Source of the DNA: Hyphomicrobiaceae bacterium | Lineage (GTDB): Bacteria; Pseudomonadota; Alphaproteobacteria; Rhizobiales; Hyphomicrobiaceae | Length of the DNA stretch: 42,521 bases | Assembly: GCA_025359185.1 (NCBI GenBank) | Contig: JANYHF010000110.1 | Location: 1-42,521 of the forward strand | Direction of reading: 5' to 3' | Shown: piece after piece, positions 24,435-33,475 of the stretch | How positions within the stretch are numbered: position 1 is the first letter of the stretch | Layout: every line of letters starts with the position of its first letter | Position numbers and translations under genes: made by a program | Notes under the pieces: generated by a model | Database searches by the model: none | Told to the model about the DNA's origin: nothing | Seen by the model: the letters and a program-made list of their open reading frames with translations, nothing else

Positions 24435-25478
24435 ATGCGCTGGTCGAAATTCGTCACCATGATCGAGGCCCATGCTGAGGGCGAGGTCGGCCGCGTCGTC
24501 ACCGGCGGGTTGCCCAACATTCCCGGCCGCAACCCGGCTGAGCAGATGCGCCACCTCAACGAGGTGGACGATACGCTGCGCCGCTTCCTTGTCTTCGAGC
24601 CGCGCGGTTCGGCGCAGATGAGCACTAACATTCTCGTCCCCAAGACGCTTCCACAAGCCGATGCCGCCTTCATGATCCTGCAAGCAGACAAGGCGCACGC
24701 CATGTCCGGCTCCAATTCGATTTGCGTTGCAACGGTGCTGCTGGAAACCGGCATGGTGCCGATGACGGAACCGGAAACCGTGCTGCATCTGGAAACGCCA
24801 GCGGGCTTGGTGAAAGCGACCGCCCGCTGCCGGGATGGCAAATGCGAGCACGTGACGCTGGATATGACGCCAGCATTTGTCGAGGCGCTAGAGTACGTTA
24901 CTGAAGTGCCGGGGCTGGGTAAAGTGAAGGCCGATATCGCCTATGGCGGCTGCTTTTACGCGCTGCTCGATGCCGCGCAATTCGGCCTCGCCATCGAACC
25001 CGCCAATGCCCGCAAACTCGTCGATATCGGGATGCGCGTACAGCAGGTGCTGAATGCCGGGCCGGCCATCGTGCATCCCGAGATCCCGGAAATTCGTGGC
25101 ATTTCCTACACCATGCTGACGGGCTGGAATGCTGAAGGTCAGCCAACCGGCGCCACCATCTTGCCGCCTGGCCGCGTTGACCGCTCGCCATGCGGCACTG
25201 GCAATGCCGCGCGGATGGCTGTGCGGCACACGCGGGGGGAGGTCAAGGTTGGCGCGAAAGTCAGCGCACGCTCGATCATCGGTGGCGTCTTCGACATAGA
25301 ACTGGTGGGTGAGACGCGAATTGCTGGCCGTCCGGCGACGCTTTCAAAGGTGTCGGGGCGTGGCTGGATTCACGGGACGCACACAATCGGACTCGATCCC
25401 AGCGATCCGTTCCCCAAAGGCTTTCTGTTGACCGATACCTGGGGCGAGGCGCTCGATCTGATCAATCCAGCGACGTGA
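24435..25478 (+). CDS. Proline racemase family, trans-3-hydroxy-L-proline dehydratase-like
   Basis: The 347-residue product has the two-domain diaminopimelate-epimerase-like fold of proline racemases, with HAEGEVGRVV near the start and GGCFYALLD in the middle. The residue equivalent to the first catalytic Cys is Ser91 (AMSGSNSICVAT), while the second Cys is kept (Cys253 in DRSPCGTGNAAR). In this superfamily Cys/Cys enzymes are racemases or 4-hydroxyproline epimerases, whereas Ser/Cys or Thr/Cys members are typically trans-3-hydroxy-L-proline dehydratases (family knowledge). Hence the call. The upstream SDR is coupled at 10 bp. The usual partner, delta1-pyrroline-2-carboxylate reductase, is not seen unless the SDR fills that role, which would be unusual. 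Confidence 0.78.
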   Translation: MRWSKFVTMIEAHAEGEVGRVVTGGLPNIPGRNPAEQMRHLNEVDDTLRRFLVFEPRGSAQMSTNILVPKTLPQADAAFMILQADKAHAMSGSNSICVATVLLETGMVPMTEPETVLHLETPAGLVKATARCRDGKCEHVTLDMTPAFVEALEYVTEVPGLGKVKADIAYGGCFYALLDAAQFGLAIEPANARKLVDIGMRVQQVLNAGPAIVHPEIPEIRGISYTMLTGWNAEGQPTGATILPPGRVDRSPCGTGNAARMAVRHTRGEVKVGAKVSARSIIGGVFDIELVGETRIAGRPATLSKVSGRGWIHGTHTIGLDPSDPFPKGFLLTDTWGEALDLINPAT

Positions 25479-25487
25479 CGGCAGCAT

Positions 25488-25799
25488 TCAGTGTGTCCAC
25501 ATGCCGATGCGTCCGTACTTGAAGTTGTCCGAATAAGACTTGTTCAAACGCTTGTGTGGTGCTGGCTCCATGACGGTGAAGGCGATACCGTTGCGCGTCG
25601 CATAAGCGATGGCTTCGTCCTTGGTCTCGAACTCCAGCTTCAGTTGTGTGTTGGTATCGTTGGAGCTGATCCAGCCCATGAGCGGGTCGACCTGCCGGGC
25701 GCTGGCGGGCTCGTATTCCAGCACCCATTCTTTGGTGCGGGCGCTGCCCGATTGAGAGGCGCTGCGAGCGGGCTTGAAAATGCGTGCGGTCATTGTCAT
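25488..25799 (-). CDS. NADH dehydrogenase accessory subunit, NDUFS4-like (ETC complex I family)
   Basis: The 103-residue protein matches the alphaproteobacterial homologue of mitochondrial NDUFS4. It starts MTARIFKPARSASQSGSART, then KEWVLEYEP, then the diagnostic PLMGWISSNDTNTQLKLEF and the C-terminal motif around NKSYSDNFKYGRIGMWTH. It is thought to stabilise the peripheral arm near the NADH-oxidising module. It is a stand-alone gene far from any nuo cluster in this window, convergent with the proline-racemase-family gene (9 bp between stops). ATG 25799 or 25793 could serve as start. Confidence 0.92.
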   Translation of the reverse strand: MTMTARIFKPARSASQSGSARTKEWVLEYEPASARQVDPLMGWISSNDTNTQLKLEFETKDEAIAYATRNGIAFTVMEPAPHKRLNKSYSDNFKYGRIGMWTH

Positions 25800-25877
25800 T
25801 CCATTCAGCAGGTTGCCGACCGGTTGCCGGGGAGTTGCACCTTTGATAGCGCCACCTGGCCTGTGCCGTCCAGCGGT

Positions 25878-27680
25878 CTAATTCAGCGGAATGCGCACCG
25901 AGGCCTGGCCGCGATAGGCTGAGGCTTGGGCATCGCCGATGCTGTCAAACGCACCGAAGCCCTCCACGGTCACACCGGACGGGAACCAGAGTTTGGCGCC
26001 TGCCTCAATTTTGCCAGTGAACGGCGCGCTGCCAGAGACTAGCCCGGCAGTGTCGCTCCAGTCAGCGCTGCGATCATAGGTCCACACGCCTTTGAGGGCG
26101 ACGAAAGGCTCGGCCACCGTACCATCGCTGCGGCGGGCGAGATAACTGATGCGCGGGCCAAATGTGAGCTGGCCGAGCGACGAGGTTTGCCCCGGCACGG
26201 CAACGCCAAGCTCGTTGACGTAGGCCTCGGCCCTGTCCTGGAACTGCACGATCTGGGCGCTGGGTGCGAAACGCCACGCATTGGCAGTCCAATCGCCTGT
26301 CAGCCGTCCGGTGACGAGCGTGCGCTCCGTCTTGAAGTCGTCGGTGTATGTTCCCAAGGGGCTGGTCTGGTTACTCGAACGCCCCCAGGCTACACGCGCA
26401 TCGAGAGTGAGATGCTGCGTCAGATGCAGCGCCATATAGGGCCCCGACATCCAGCCAAAGCCCTTTGTCGAACTCAGCCCGTTGTCGGTACTGTCGCGCG
26501 ACCAGTCATACTGCGATGCCCAGCCCAGCAACACGCCAGGATGGACAAGATAGTCCGACCCTGTAAAGGCGATGCCAACATCGCCACGCCGCGCGTTGCC
26601 GGGACCGGACTTACGGAACGAGGTGGCACTGACTTCGGCCCACATATTGTAGGGGCCGGGCTTCACCGAGCCAAAGCCCGTAGTGCCGAAGCCAAGCGCC
26701 GCCTGTTCGCGGGCCTGTTGGCTATTTCTGGTGCTGGCGGCAAGCTGATTGAGGCTGGTACCAATCGTGAACTGGCCGGTGCCATCGTCCATCTGACCGT
26801 CAATCCACACAGCGCGCCCAAACGTGGAAGCCGTCTGAATTTCGCCTGTTGGCAACCAGCCATTAGCAACGAAACCCTGACCGCCCGCACCCGGCTGCCC
26901 GCCGCCGCCCGTTCCGCCGCCGAACAGCGACCCATCGAACCGGCCATCGCCTATCGTCTGGTTGGGCTGGGTGCTCACGATCACGCTGCCTCGATCGTTC
27001 ATAAAGTTCTGGTCGGCGCCCTGGTCGGCGAGCGAGTTTGCTGGTGGTGGCGTAATCGGGGCCGTGACATTGAACGATTTGGACACGGGTGTTGCAGCCA
27101 CATAGCTGGCATTGCCGGCCTGCGACGCGGTTATGGAACAGATGCCAACCGAGACAAGCGTCACCGAGCTGCCGCTGACCGTGCAGATCGCGGGCGTTGA
27201 CGACGCGAAACTGACGGCAAGCGCCGACGTGGCGGTCGCCGAAACAGCAATCGTACCCGTCACCAATTCCTGATCGCCAATAGCGTTGAAACTGATGGTT
27301 TGGTCGATCTTATTGACGGTGATGATCAGATCCTTGCCAAACGGCTGCGATTCGCCCCCTTTGTCAGAATAGATGTGAAATTTATGGGGTCCGGCCGTGT
27401 TAAGCTGTTGGGTGACACTGAGTGTCGCGGGCGTTCCTGACGTCAGGGCTTGGACGCTTCCAATTGTCGTACTTAGGTCCGCTGGATCCGCGATCCGCAT
27501 GTCCGACGAAATGCAGCAACGTGTGCCACCGTTGTAGGTCGCGGTGAGAGTGACTGTGTCTCCAACGTTGATCGGATTGGGGTTGCCCGTCAGTCCAAAC
27601 AAAACGGGGGTGCCTTCACCCGCAGCAGAAGGTTCCACCGCCATCGCAGCAAACCCCAATACCACCATATACACGACCAA
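25878..27680 (-). CDS. Autotransporter-like outer-membrane protein with Ig-like passenger
   Basis: A 600-residue surface protein. After a hydrophobic export signal (to about Ala20) come two Ig-like domains. The first (about 25-125) contains a Cys pair in GGTRCCISSDM. The second (about 128-205) is of the bacterial MBG/Ig type (VSFASSTPAICTVSGSSVTL, then ICSITASQAGNASYV). A glycine-rich linker follows (SLFGGGTGGGGQPGAGGQ), and from about 330 a beta-barrel of alternating strands ends SVRIPLN. The frame opens at TTG 27680, with ATG at 27668; neither has a ribosome site, and the hydrophobic stretch begins before both. It is 25 bp after the hydroxylase gene, probably co-transcribed. Ligand or function is unknown. 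Confidence 0.8.
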   Translation of the reverse strand: MVVYMVVLGFAAMAVEPSAAGEGTPVLFGLTGNPNPINVGDTVTLTATYNGGTRCCISSDMRIADPADLSTTIGSVQALTSGTPATLSVTQQLNTAGPHKFHIYSDKGGESQPFGKDLIITVNKIDQTISFNAIGDQELVTGTIAVSATATSALAVSFASSTPAICTVSGSSVTLVSVGICSITASQAGNASYVAATPVSKSFNVTAPITPPPANSLADQGADQNFMNDRGSVIVSTQPNQTIGDGRFDGSLFGGGTGGGGQPGAGGQGFVANGWLPTGEIQTASTFGRAVWIDGQMDDGTGQFTIGTSLNQLAASTRNSQQAREQAALGFGTTGFGSVKPGPYNMWAEVSATSFRKSGPGNARRGDVGIAFTGSDYLVHPGVLLGWASQYDWSRDSTDNGLSSTKGFGWMSGPYMALHLTQHLTLDARVAWGRSSNQTSPLGTYTDDFKTERTLVTGRLTGDWTANAWRFAPSAQIVQFQDRAEAYVNELGVAVPGQTSSLGQLTFGPRISYLARRSDGTVAEPFVALKGVWTYDRSADWSDTAGLVSGSAPFTGKIEAGAKLWFPSGVTVEGFGAFDSIGDAQASAYRGQASVRIPLN

Positions 27681-27705
27681 TAGTCGGCAAAGTCGGTTCG
27701 TACCG

Positions 27706-28635
27706 TCATCTCATGCGCTTGACCCTTTCGGGCCGCCCCCGCGAACGCACGCTCTTTACGACAGGCAATGGGCTCGCTCCCGTCAGCGCCCGACGCTTTA
27801 GGGGAACCCCGATTTCTAGCCTATTATCCCGGTTAGGTTCAAAGGCGAGCAAAGTCAATTCCAGCGCGGACATCTCCCCGGTTTCTGGTCGATTTGTGAG
27901 GCCCAGTGGCATTTTTATCTGCTCAGCAGCAGGCTTGGCGCGGAGAGTTCTGGCCAGCCAATCCCAATACGGGAACAGCTCGCCATAGTTGCTGTCATAA
28001 AGTTTCGGATCGGCGGCGTGATGAAGCCTGTGCATCTCCGGCGTCACCACAATCCAGCACAAAACACGGTTCAGCCATGCCGGTATGGCGACGTTGGCGT
28101 GGGATAATACCGAATGGATCGCCATGGTCGCGCCGTAGGTCGCGATGATCGCGAACGGCATCCCGAGCAACCCGAAGCCAAAGGTCAAAACGCATAGGGT
28201 CACGAACCCCTCCAGCGCATGGTGCCGCAGCCCGGTCGAACCGTCACAATCCACATCCGAGTGATGGATCTGGTGCAAGCGCCACAACAGCCCGACTTTG
28301 TGCGACAAAACATGTTTAAAGAAGGCGATGGCGTCGATGATCAGTAGGCCAACAATGAATTTCAGTAACCCGGGCAGTGGCGCGGCGGCAAGGCTGAACA
28401 GGTTGAAGGACGCGCCGTAAGAGCCGATCCGATCGGCGAGCGTGTAGGAGCCGAGTATTCCCAAGGCATTGCTGGCTATTGCCAGGGGCACATTCGCCCA
28501 CCATCGCAATGGAAGCGGCGCAGCAGACTGCCGGAGCGGCAAGGTTAACTCCAGCGGCCGCAGTAACACAACCAGTAAAAACGGCAGCACGATCTGCGCA
28601 GCTGTTGCCGTGAGATAAAAGGTTCTTGAGTCCAT
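27706..28635 (-). CDS. Sterol desaturase/fatty acid hydroxylase family membrane enzyme
   Basis: A 309-residue membrane di-iron enzyme. It has four to five hydrophobic helices in the first two-thirds and the family's histidine boxes: FKHVLSHKVG (HxxxH), WRLHQIHHSD (HxxHH), the isolated LRHHALEG, and MHRLHHAADP (HxxHH) near the C-terminus. Such enzymes hydroxylate or desaturate lipid chains using O2. The C-terminal 70 residues, arginine-rich, extend beyond the core. ATG 28635 (MDSRTFYLTATAAQIVLPF) was chosen because homology and the first helix begin there. It is followed directly by the autotransporter-like gene. The substrate, probably a membrane lipid, is unknown. Confidence 0.88.
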   Translation of the reverse strand: MDSRTFYLTATAAQIVLPFLLVVLLRPLELTLPLRQSAAPLPLRWWANVPLAIASNALGILGSYTLADRIGSYGASFNLFSLAAAPLPGLLKFIVGLLIIDAIAFFKHVLSHKVGLLWRLHQIHHSDVDCDGSTGLRHHALEGFVTLCVLTFGFGLLGMPFAIIATYGATMAIHSVLSHANVAIPAWLNRVLCWIVVTPEMHRLHHAADPKLYDSNYGELFPYWDWLARTLRAKPAAEQIKMPLGLTNRPETGEMSALELTLLAFEPNRDNRLEIGVPLKRRALTGASPLPVVKSVRSRGRPERVKRMR

Positions 28636-28763
28636 GCTTCCGCAATCCACTGCTACCCGGCCGACCGTGTCCGACAGACTTTGCCAATGCGACCGCAGAA
28701 CGCGCACGTCAACGTACGCCCGGAAATGGTCAACAGGTTTCAAGCGGTGGGTCTGGAGAGGAT

Positions 28764-28840
28764 TGGTCGGGGCGGCGGGACTCGAACTCGCGACCCCCTG
28801 CTCCCAAAGCAGGTGCTCTACCAGGCTGAGCTACGCCCCG
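28764..28840 (-). tRNA. tRNA-Pro (anticodon TGG)
   Basis: On the minus strand the 77 nt fold as a full cloverleaf. The acceptor stem CGGGGCG pairs with CGCCCCG, the D-arm has TAGCTCAGCCTGGTAGAGC, and the anticodon stem CCTGC/GCAGG encloses the loop TTTGGGA with anticodon TGG. The T-arm contains GTTCGAG, the discriminator is A, and CCA is encoded. It reads proline CCA (and by wobble other CCN) codons. It lies 35 bp after the DUF192 gene on the same strand. Confidence 0.97.
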
Positions 28841-28875
28841 ATGCGGCAATGCAATGCCCGTTCGCGCGCGTGCCG

Positions 28876-29391
28876 TCAAGGCGCGGCAGCTTTCAAGGAC
28901 GGAGAATCGACTCTATCGCCCGGTTTGAGGCCAAGCCGTTGCGCCGTTCCCGCTTTTAATTCCAGCACCGCCTTGACCGGGCTGCCAGACGCGATCACGC
29001 GGTCCGAGAGCGGTTCGGCGCTGGCTTCGATTCGCGCGATCGTGCCATCGGCGCGCATGAACACCATATCGAGCGGCAAATAGGTGTTGCGCATCCACAT
29101 GCTGAGGTCATGCGTCTGCTCGTAGATGAACAGCATGCCGGCGTTCTCGGCCATGCCCGTACGAAACATGAGGCCTTGTTCCTGTTCGGGTCCCGTGAGC
29201 GCGATCTCCGTTAAGATTTCGGTACGGCCGCCGGCAGAGATCAAGATCAGCGTTTCACGCCGCATGGTGTCAGCCCAAGTTGCGCTCGAAGCGGTTAGCG
29301 CCGCAAAACCGCAAACGACAAAAAGGGCCGCGTTGGCGACCCTTTTCCGAAACTCTCGTACACAAGTGGTCAATGCCAGCTTGCCTCGCAC
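28876..29391 (-). CDS. DUF192 family exported protein
   Basis: The 171-residue product has an N-terminal export signal (basic start, then ANAALFVVCGFAALTASSAT, cleavage after TWA). The DUF192 domain follows (TGPEQEQGLMFRTGMAENAG, then FIYEQTHDLSMWMRNTYLPL and DMVFMRADG). This is a small beta-barrel of uncertain function found in bacteria and archaea. The frame begins at GTG 29391, only 6 bp after the stop of the cold-shock gene, so the two are probably translated from one message; the pairing recurs in Rhizobiales. No better start exists before the signal. Confidence 0.88.
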   Translation of the reverse strand: MRGKLALTTCVREFRKRVANAALFVVCGFAALTASSATWADTMRRETLILISAGGRTEILTEIALTGPEQEQGLMFRTGMAENAGMLFIYEQTHDLSMWMRNTYLPLDMVFMRADGTIARIEASAEPLSDRVIASGSPVKAVLELKAGTAQRLGLKPGDRVDSPSLKAAAP

Positions 29392-29397
29392 ACAGGT

Positions 29398-29991
29398 TCA
29401 GTTCTGCTGCATGTTGCGGGGCTGGGCCCCATCTGGCTTCAACTCAGCGGCCATGCAACCTTTGGAGCCACCACCGTGGCGCACCATCACATACTGCCCA
29501 GGACGCAGTTCTGTAAAGCCGAACCGGCGCAGCGTTTCCATGTGCACAAAAATATCCGGCGTGCCATCCCCGCGCGTCAGGAAGCCGAAGCCCCGGATGC
29601 GGTTGAACCACTTGACCATGGCGCGTTCCCACTCGCTCTCAGGTTCCACCTGCACATGCGTGCGTTGAGGAAGCTGGCTCGGGTGAACAGCGGTCGACTC
29701 ATCCATGTCGAGAATGCGGAAAGCCTGAAGGCCCTTAGGCCGGCGCAGAACCTGCGCAACAATCCGCGCACCTTCGTAAGCGGTCTGGAAGCCGCCAGCG
29801 CGCAAGCAAGTGACATGCAGCAGCACATCCTCACCGCCACCATCAGGGATGATGAACCCGTACCCTTTACTGGCATCGAACCACTTGATCATACCCGCAA
29901 CCTCGATGAAATCGACTGGAATTTCATCGGGAACGATGGTTCTATCAACACCGAGAAGACTGTTTGCCTCAGGAATAACTTTGGTCGGCAT
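29398..29991 (-). CDS. Cold-shock protein with two CSD domains
   Basis: This is probably an RNA-binding protein acting as an RNA chaperone. The 197-residue product has two cold-shock domains. CSD1 is at about 32-95 ([19 protein letters not shown], with RNP1 KGYGFI and RNP2-like VLLHVTCL). CSD2 is at about 122-185 ([22 protein letters not shown]1 RGFGFL and RNP2 DIFVHME). The linker is acidic and polar. The N-terminal 30 residues are unassigned. ATG 29991 is used; an upstream TTG at 30012 is possible. It leads a two-gene unit with DUF192. Confidence 0.92.
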   Translation of the reverse strand: MPTKVIPEANSLLGVDRTIVPDEIPVDFIEVAGMIKWFDASKGYGFIIPDGGGEDVLLHVTCLRAGGFQTAYEGARIVAQVLRRPKGLQAFRILDMDESTAVHPSQLPQRTHVQVEPESEWERAMVKWFNRIRGFGFLTRGDGTPDIFVHMETLRRFGFTELRPGQYVMVRHGGGSKGCMAAELKPDGAQPRNMQQN

Positions 29992-30012
29992 GCTTCTGTT
30001 CCCCGCATACAA

Positions 30013-30499
30013 GATTATACTGTTTCATTACGCAGCGCTGGATTCCGGGAAGATTGCCCCCACCCTCGAGCCAGCGACTCACTTGCGACACACTGAAGAT
30101 AACATTGCGGCAAAAGCTGGCCACTGGTTTGTTGACGCTGCGGCGGGCTTCTCCACACTCAACAGCAATTGCGGCATTTGCGCTGTTGGAGCGCGTCGTT
30201 CATACACTCTCGCAAACACCGGAAATCGTTTGCCGATTTCGTGCCGGATGGGGCTCCCGTCCGGGCAGGGACGGTCAAGGATAAGGTCTGATTTGTGTCC
30301 TGGCACTGGGGCGGTCTATGACGGCCGTGTGACGAAACTGCAACATTGTTCGCTCGACCAGACTGGCACTGGTTTGGAATGCGATTCGCTGTTCAACCGT
30401 TGTCACGCCGCTATGCGCTTGCTATGGCAACGTCAATGCCATTGCGATACCCCAGTGCCAGACCCTCAGTGCCAGACCCACAAGTGAATGAGGTTGCCA
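30013..30499. other. Gene-free region between the cold-shock gene and gloA
   Basis: 487 bp without a supportable gene. An open frame crosses it on the plus strand, but its composition is antisense-like and it has no ribosome site or recognisable domain. It must hold the cold-shock gene promoter on the minus strand, probably with a long leader, and the gloA promoter. A 14-bp tandem duplication is at 30453-30480. I see no clear RNA gene in it. Confidence 0.5.
30453..30480. repeat. 14-bp tandem duplication before gloA
   Basis: CAGTGCCAGACCCT (30453-30466) is followed at once by CAGTGCCAGACCCA (30467-30480), identical but for the last base. It sits 19 bp before the gloA start codon and could be a duplicated binding site or a slippage product. 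Confidence 0.7.
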
Positions 30500-30940
30500 A
30501 TGCGTTACTTGCATACCATGGTGCGTGTGAAGGATCTGAACAAGTCGCTCGAATTCTATTGCGGTACGTTCGGGCTGACGGAAGTCCGGCGCATCGACAA
30601 TGCGGCTGGCAAATTTACGCTCGTGTTTTTGGCCGCCAGCGACGACATTGCGTCTGGCAAAGATGACAGATCCAAGCTCTTGGAGCTGACCTATAATTGG
30701 GACACCGAAGACTATGATGGCGGCCGGAATTTCGGCCATCTCGCCTACGAAGTCGATGATATCTATGCGTTTTGTGATAAGCTTATGAAGGCGGGCATCG
30801 TCATCAACCGGCCGCCCCGCGACGGCTATATGGCCTTTGTGCGCTCGCCGGACAACATCTCCATTGAGATCCTGCAAAAGGGCGCTGCGCGTCCCGCTGC
30901 TGAACCGTGGAAATCGATGCCTAATACAGGCAAGTGGTAG
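30500..30940 (+). CDS. gloA: Lactoylglutathione lyase (glyoxalase I)
   Basis: It converts the methylglyoxal-glutathione hemithioacetal to S-lactoylglutathione in the cytoplasm. The 146-residue protein has two glyoxalase/VOC half-domains with the metal ligands expected for GloA: His in [11 protein letters not shown], Glu in [12 protein letters not shown], His in [13 protein letters not shown], and Glu in [11 protein letters not shown]. The absence of the eukaryotic long insert fits the Ni2+-type bacterial class. ATG 30500 follows GAGG at good spacing, better than ATG 30488. Its substrate step needs glutathione, supplied in reduced form by gor elsewhere in the window. Confidence 0.93.
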   Translation: MRYLHTMVRVKDLNKSLEFYCGTFGLTEVRRIDNAAGKFTLVFLAASDDIASGKDDRSKLLELTYNWDTEDYDGGRNFGHLAYEVDDIYAFCDKLMKAGIVINRPPRDGYMAFVRSPDNISIEILQKGAARPAAEPWKSMPNTGKW

Positions 30941-31182
30941 CAATCGGGGCCAAGCCCCGCGACTCTTCGCCTATGCCTGAGCCTGTAATCTGCGATTGAG
31001 GGACATTGCCTCCCTGGGGCATCTTTGGCATGGTCCGGCCACATTTCACCTTGGGCTGGAGTGCGTTGACTTCGCCGCCGTTGATTTTTGGTGGCAAGTC
31101 GTCTGCAAACCGGTTCGCGTCATCCAACACGCTGCATTGCGTCGCTCCGTTTGGAGCGATTACCTACGGGGACTACCAAACA

Positions 31183-33318
31183 ATGGATACGATGTGGCTG
31201 ATTATCATCGGCGGCGCTCTTTCGCTCGCTTATGGAGCCTGGGCGACCCAGAGCCTTTTGGCCGCCCCTCAGGGCAACGCCAAGATGCAGGAAATTGCGG
31301 CGGCCATTCAGGAGGGCGCGCAGGCCTATCTGTCGCGTCAATACACAACCATTGCTGTGGCGGGGGCCGCCATCTTCGCACTGGTGCTGTTTTTCCTCGG
31401 TGTGCCTGAGGCGATCGGCTTTGCCATTGGCGCTATCCTATCCGGGCTCGCCGGTTTTATCGGAATGCTCGTTTCGGTCCGCGCCAACGTGCGCACCGCG
31501 CAGGCCTCCAGTGTCAGCCTTGCCGACGGCCTTGCTATTGCGTTCAAGTCTGGCGCTGTGACGGGAATGCTGGTTGCCGGCCTCGCGCTATTGGGCGTCG
31601 CAGTTTACTTCTTCATCCTCACCCGTGGCATGGGCCTCGATCCCACCTCGCGCACGGTCGTTGACGCGCTGGTGTCGCTGGGCTTTGGCGCTTCGCTGAT
31701 CTCGATCTTTGCCCGTCTCGGCGGCGGCATTTTCACCAAAGGCGCTGACGTTGGTGGAGATCTCGTTGGCAAAGTGGAAGCGGGTATCCCCGAGGATGAC
31801 CCGCGCAACCCGGCGACCATCGCCGACAACGTCGGTGACAATGTCGGCGATTGCGCCGGTATGGCCGCCGACCTGTTTGAGACCTACGCCGTGACCATCG
31901 TTGCGACCATGGTGCTGGCCTCCATATATTTTGTTGGTCAGGCCAACGTCCTCAATATGATGATGTACCCGATGGCGATCTGCGCCGCCTGCGTGGTGAC
32001 CTCGATCATCGGTACGTTTTTCGTCAAGCTGGGTGCCAACAACTCGATCATGGGTGCGCTGTATCGCGGGTTTGTGGCCACCGGCATTCTTTCGCTCGGC
32101 GCTATCTACCTGGTGACCCAGTGGCTGATCGGCATGGATACGGTGCTGGCACCCCAGGGTGTTGCCAACGGCCTCAAGTTTACCGGCATGGACCTGTTCC
32201 TGTGCGCAGTCGCTGGGCTTTGCGTGACCACACTGATTATCGTCATCACCGAATACTACACGGGTACGGGCTATCGTCCGGTGCAGTCGATTGCGGATTC
32301 CTCGCGCACGGGCCATGGCACCAACGTCATTCAGGGCTTGGCCGTGTCGATGGAAGCCACGGCACTTCCCGCTCTCTCGATCATCGCTGGCATTTTGGTT
32401 ACCTACAAGCTCGCAGGCCTGTTCGGCATCGCCATCTCGGTGACCACAATGCTGGCGCTGGCGGGTATGGTTGTGGCTCTCGATGCCTTCGGCCCGGTGA
32501 CGGACAACGCGGGCGGCATTGCCGAAATGGCGGGCCTGCCGAAGGAAACCCGAAAGACCACTGACGCGCTCGATGCTGTTGGCAACACCACCAAGGCCGT
32601 CACCAAGGGCTATGCCATCGGCTCGGCGGGTCTCGGCGCGCTGGTGCTGTTTGCGGCCTATACTGAGGACCTCAAATACTTCACCAAAATCGCCAAGCCC
32701 GGCACGTTCTTCTCGGGCTTGGTGGTCGATTTCTCCCTGGCCAATCCTTACGTTGTCGTGGGACTGTTGTTCGGTGGCTTGCTGCCGTACTTGTTCGGCG
32801 GCATCGCCATGACGGCCGTTGGCCGTGCCGCTGGCGCCATAGTCGAAGAAGTCCGGCGCCAGTTCAAAGAAAAGCCGGGCATCATGCTTGGCACCGACCG
32901 TCCCGATTACGGCCGTGCGGTCGACATCCTCACCAAGGCGGCCATCCGCGAGATGATGATCCCGTCACTGCTGCCGGTGCTGTCGCCCATCGCCGTGTTC
33001 TTCGTGATTAAATGGATCGCCGGTCCTGGGGATGCGTTTGCTGCGCTGGGCGCCATGCTGCTTGGCGTGATCGTCACGGGCCTGTTTGTCGCCATCTCCA
33101 TGACGGCTGGCGGCGGCGCCTGGGACAATGCCAAGAAGTACATCGAAGATGGCCACTACGGCGGCAAGGGCTCCGAAGCCCACAAGGCAGCCGTCACCGG
33201 CGATACGGTCGGTGATCCCTACAAGGACACCGCTGGCCCCGCGGTGAACCCGATGATCAAGATTACGAACATCGTTGCGCTGCTCCTGCTAGCCGTGCTG
33301 TCGCGCAACTGGCTTTAG
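31183..33318 (+). CDS. hppA: Proton-translocating membrane pyrophosphatase, K+-independent type
   Basis: It couples hydrolysis of pyrophosphate to proton export across the inner membrane. The 711-residue protein has about 16 membrane helices. Its pyrophosphate/Mg2+ site includes [20 protein letters not shown] and [19 protein letters not shown], with a second set near the end ([15 protein letters not shown] and [16 protein letters not shown]). Residue 471 in the GNTTKA motif is Lys, which marks the K+-independent H+-pumping subfamily (established for the family), as in Rhodospirillum. The frame runs open upstream, but homology starts at [11 protein letters not shown] (ATG 31183). A strong terminator follows at 33346. 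It lies alone after a 242-bp leader region with no other gene. Confidence 0.96.
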   Translation: MDTMWLIIIGGALSLAYGAWATQSLLAAPQGNAKMQEIAAAIQEGAQAYLSRQYTTIAVAGAAIFALVLFFLGVPEAIGFAIGAILSGLAGFIGMLVSVRANVRTAQASSVSLADGLAIAFKSGAVTGMLVAGLALLGVAVYFFILTRGMGLDPTSRTVVDALVSLGFGASLISIFARLGGGIFTKGADVGGDLVGKVEAGIPEDDPRNPATIADNVGDNVGDCAGMAADLFETYAVTIVATMVLASIYFVGQANVLNMMMYPMAICAACVVTSIIGTFFVKLGANNSIMGALYRGFVATGILSLGAIYLVTQWLIGMDTVLAPQGVANGLKFTGMDLFLCAVAGLCVTTLIIVITEYYTGTGYRPVQSIADSSRTGHGTNVIQGLAVSMEATALPALSIIAGILVTYKLAGLFGIAISVTTMLALAGMVVALDAFGPVTDNAGGIAEMAGLPKETRKTTDALDAVGNTTKAVTKGYAIGSAGLGALVLFAAYTEDLKYFTKIAKPGTFFSGLVVDFSLANPYVVVGLLFGGLLPYLFGGIAMTAVGRAAGAIVEEVRRQFKEKPGIMLGTDRPDYGRAVDILTKAAIREMMIPSLLPVLSPIAVFFVIKWIAGPGDAFAALGAMLLGVIVTGLFVAISMTAGGGAWDNAKKYIEDGHYGGKGSEAHKAAVTGDTVGDPYKDTAGPAVNPMIKITNIVALLLLAVLSRNWL

Positions 33319-33345
33319 TAAGCGGACGCCGCTGAAAACAGAAAA

Positions 33346-33379
33346 GCCCGGAGCCGCGATGCTCCGGGCCATTTTTTTT
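33346..33379 (+). terminator. Rho-independent terminator after hppA
   Basis: A perfect 9-bp stem GCCCGGAGC/GCTCCGGGC with a 6-base loop (CGCGAT) is followed by CA and then eight T residues. It lies 27 bp after the hppA stop. This is the clearest intrinsic terminator in the window. Confidence 0.93.
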
Positions 33380-33400
33380 GGAACCCACCGTCCAATCGAT

Positions 33401-33443
33401 GCAGGGGCGACGCCCTGCGAAAGCTAGGCCGCCGCCCCTGCAA
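33401..33443. repeat. Dispersed palindromic repeat variant between hppA and corA
   Basis: The ends GCAGGGGCG and CGCCCCTGC are perfect inverted repeats, enclosing an internal AAAGCTAGG spacer. The right flank AACGACAGTGCAGAGC resembles the flank of the copy at 15-42 (GACGGTACAGTGCAAGAGC). It belongs to the same family as the repeats at 15, 4641, 4728 and 9735. It is non-coding. Confidence 0.55.
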
Positions 33444-33475
33444 CGACAGTGCAGAGCATACAATCGCGCCTCCCG

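Noticed and set aside
29810-30487. 225-codon plus-strand frame across the cold-shock gene start and gap
   Set aside because: The first part is antisense to the cold-shock gene, there is no ribosome site, and it has no recognisable domain.
30941-31182. N-terminal extension of the pyrophosphatase by 59 residues
   Set aside because: The extension is not hydrophobic and lacks family similarity; homology starts at ATG 31183 with the first membrane helix.
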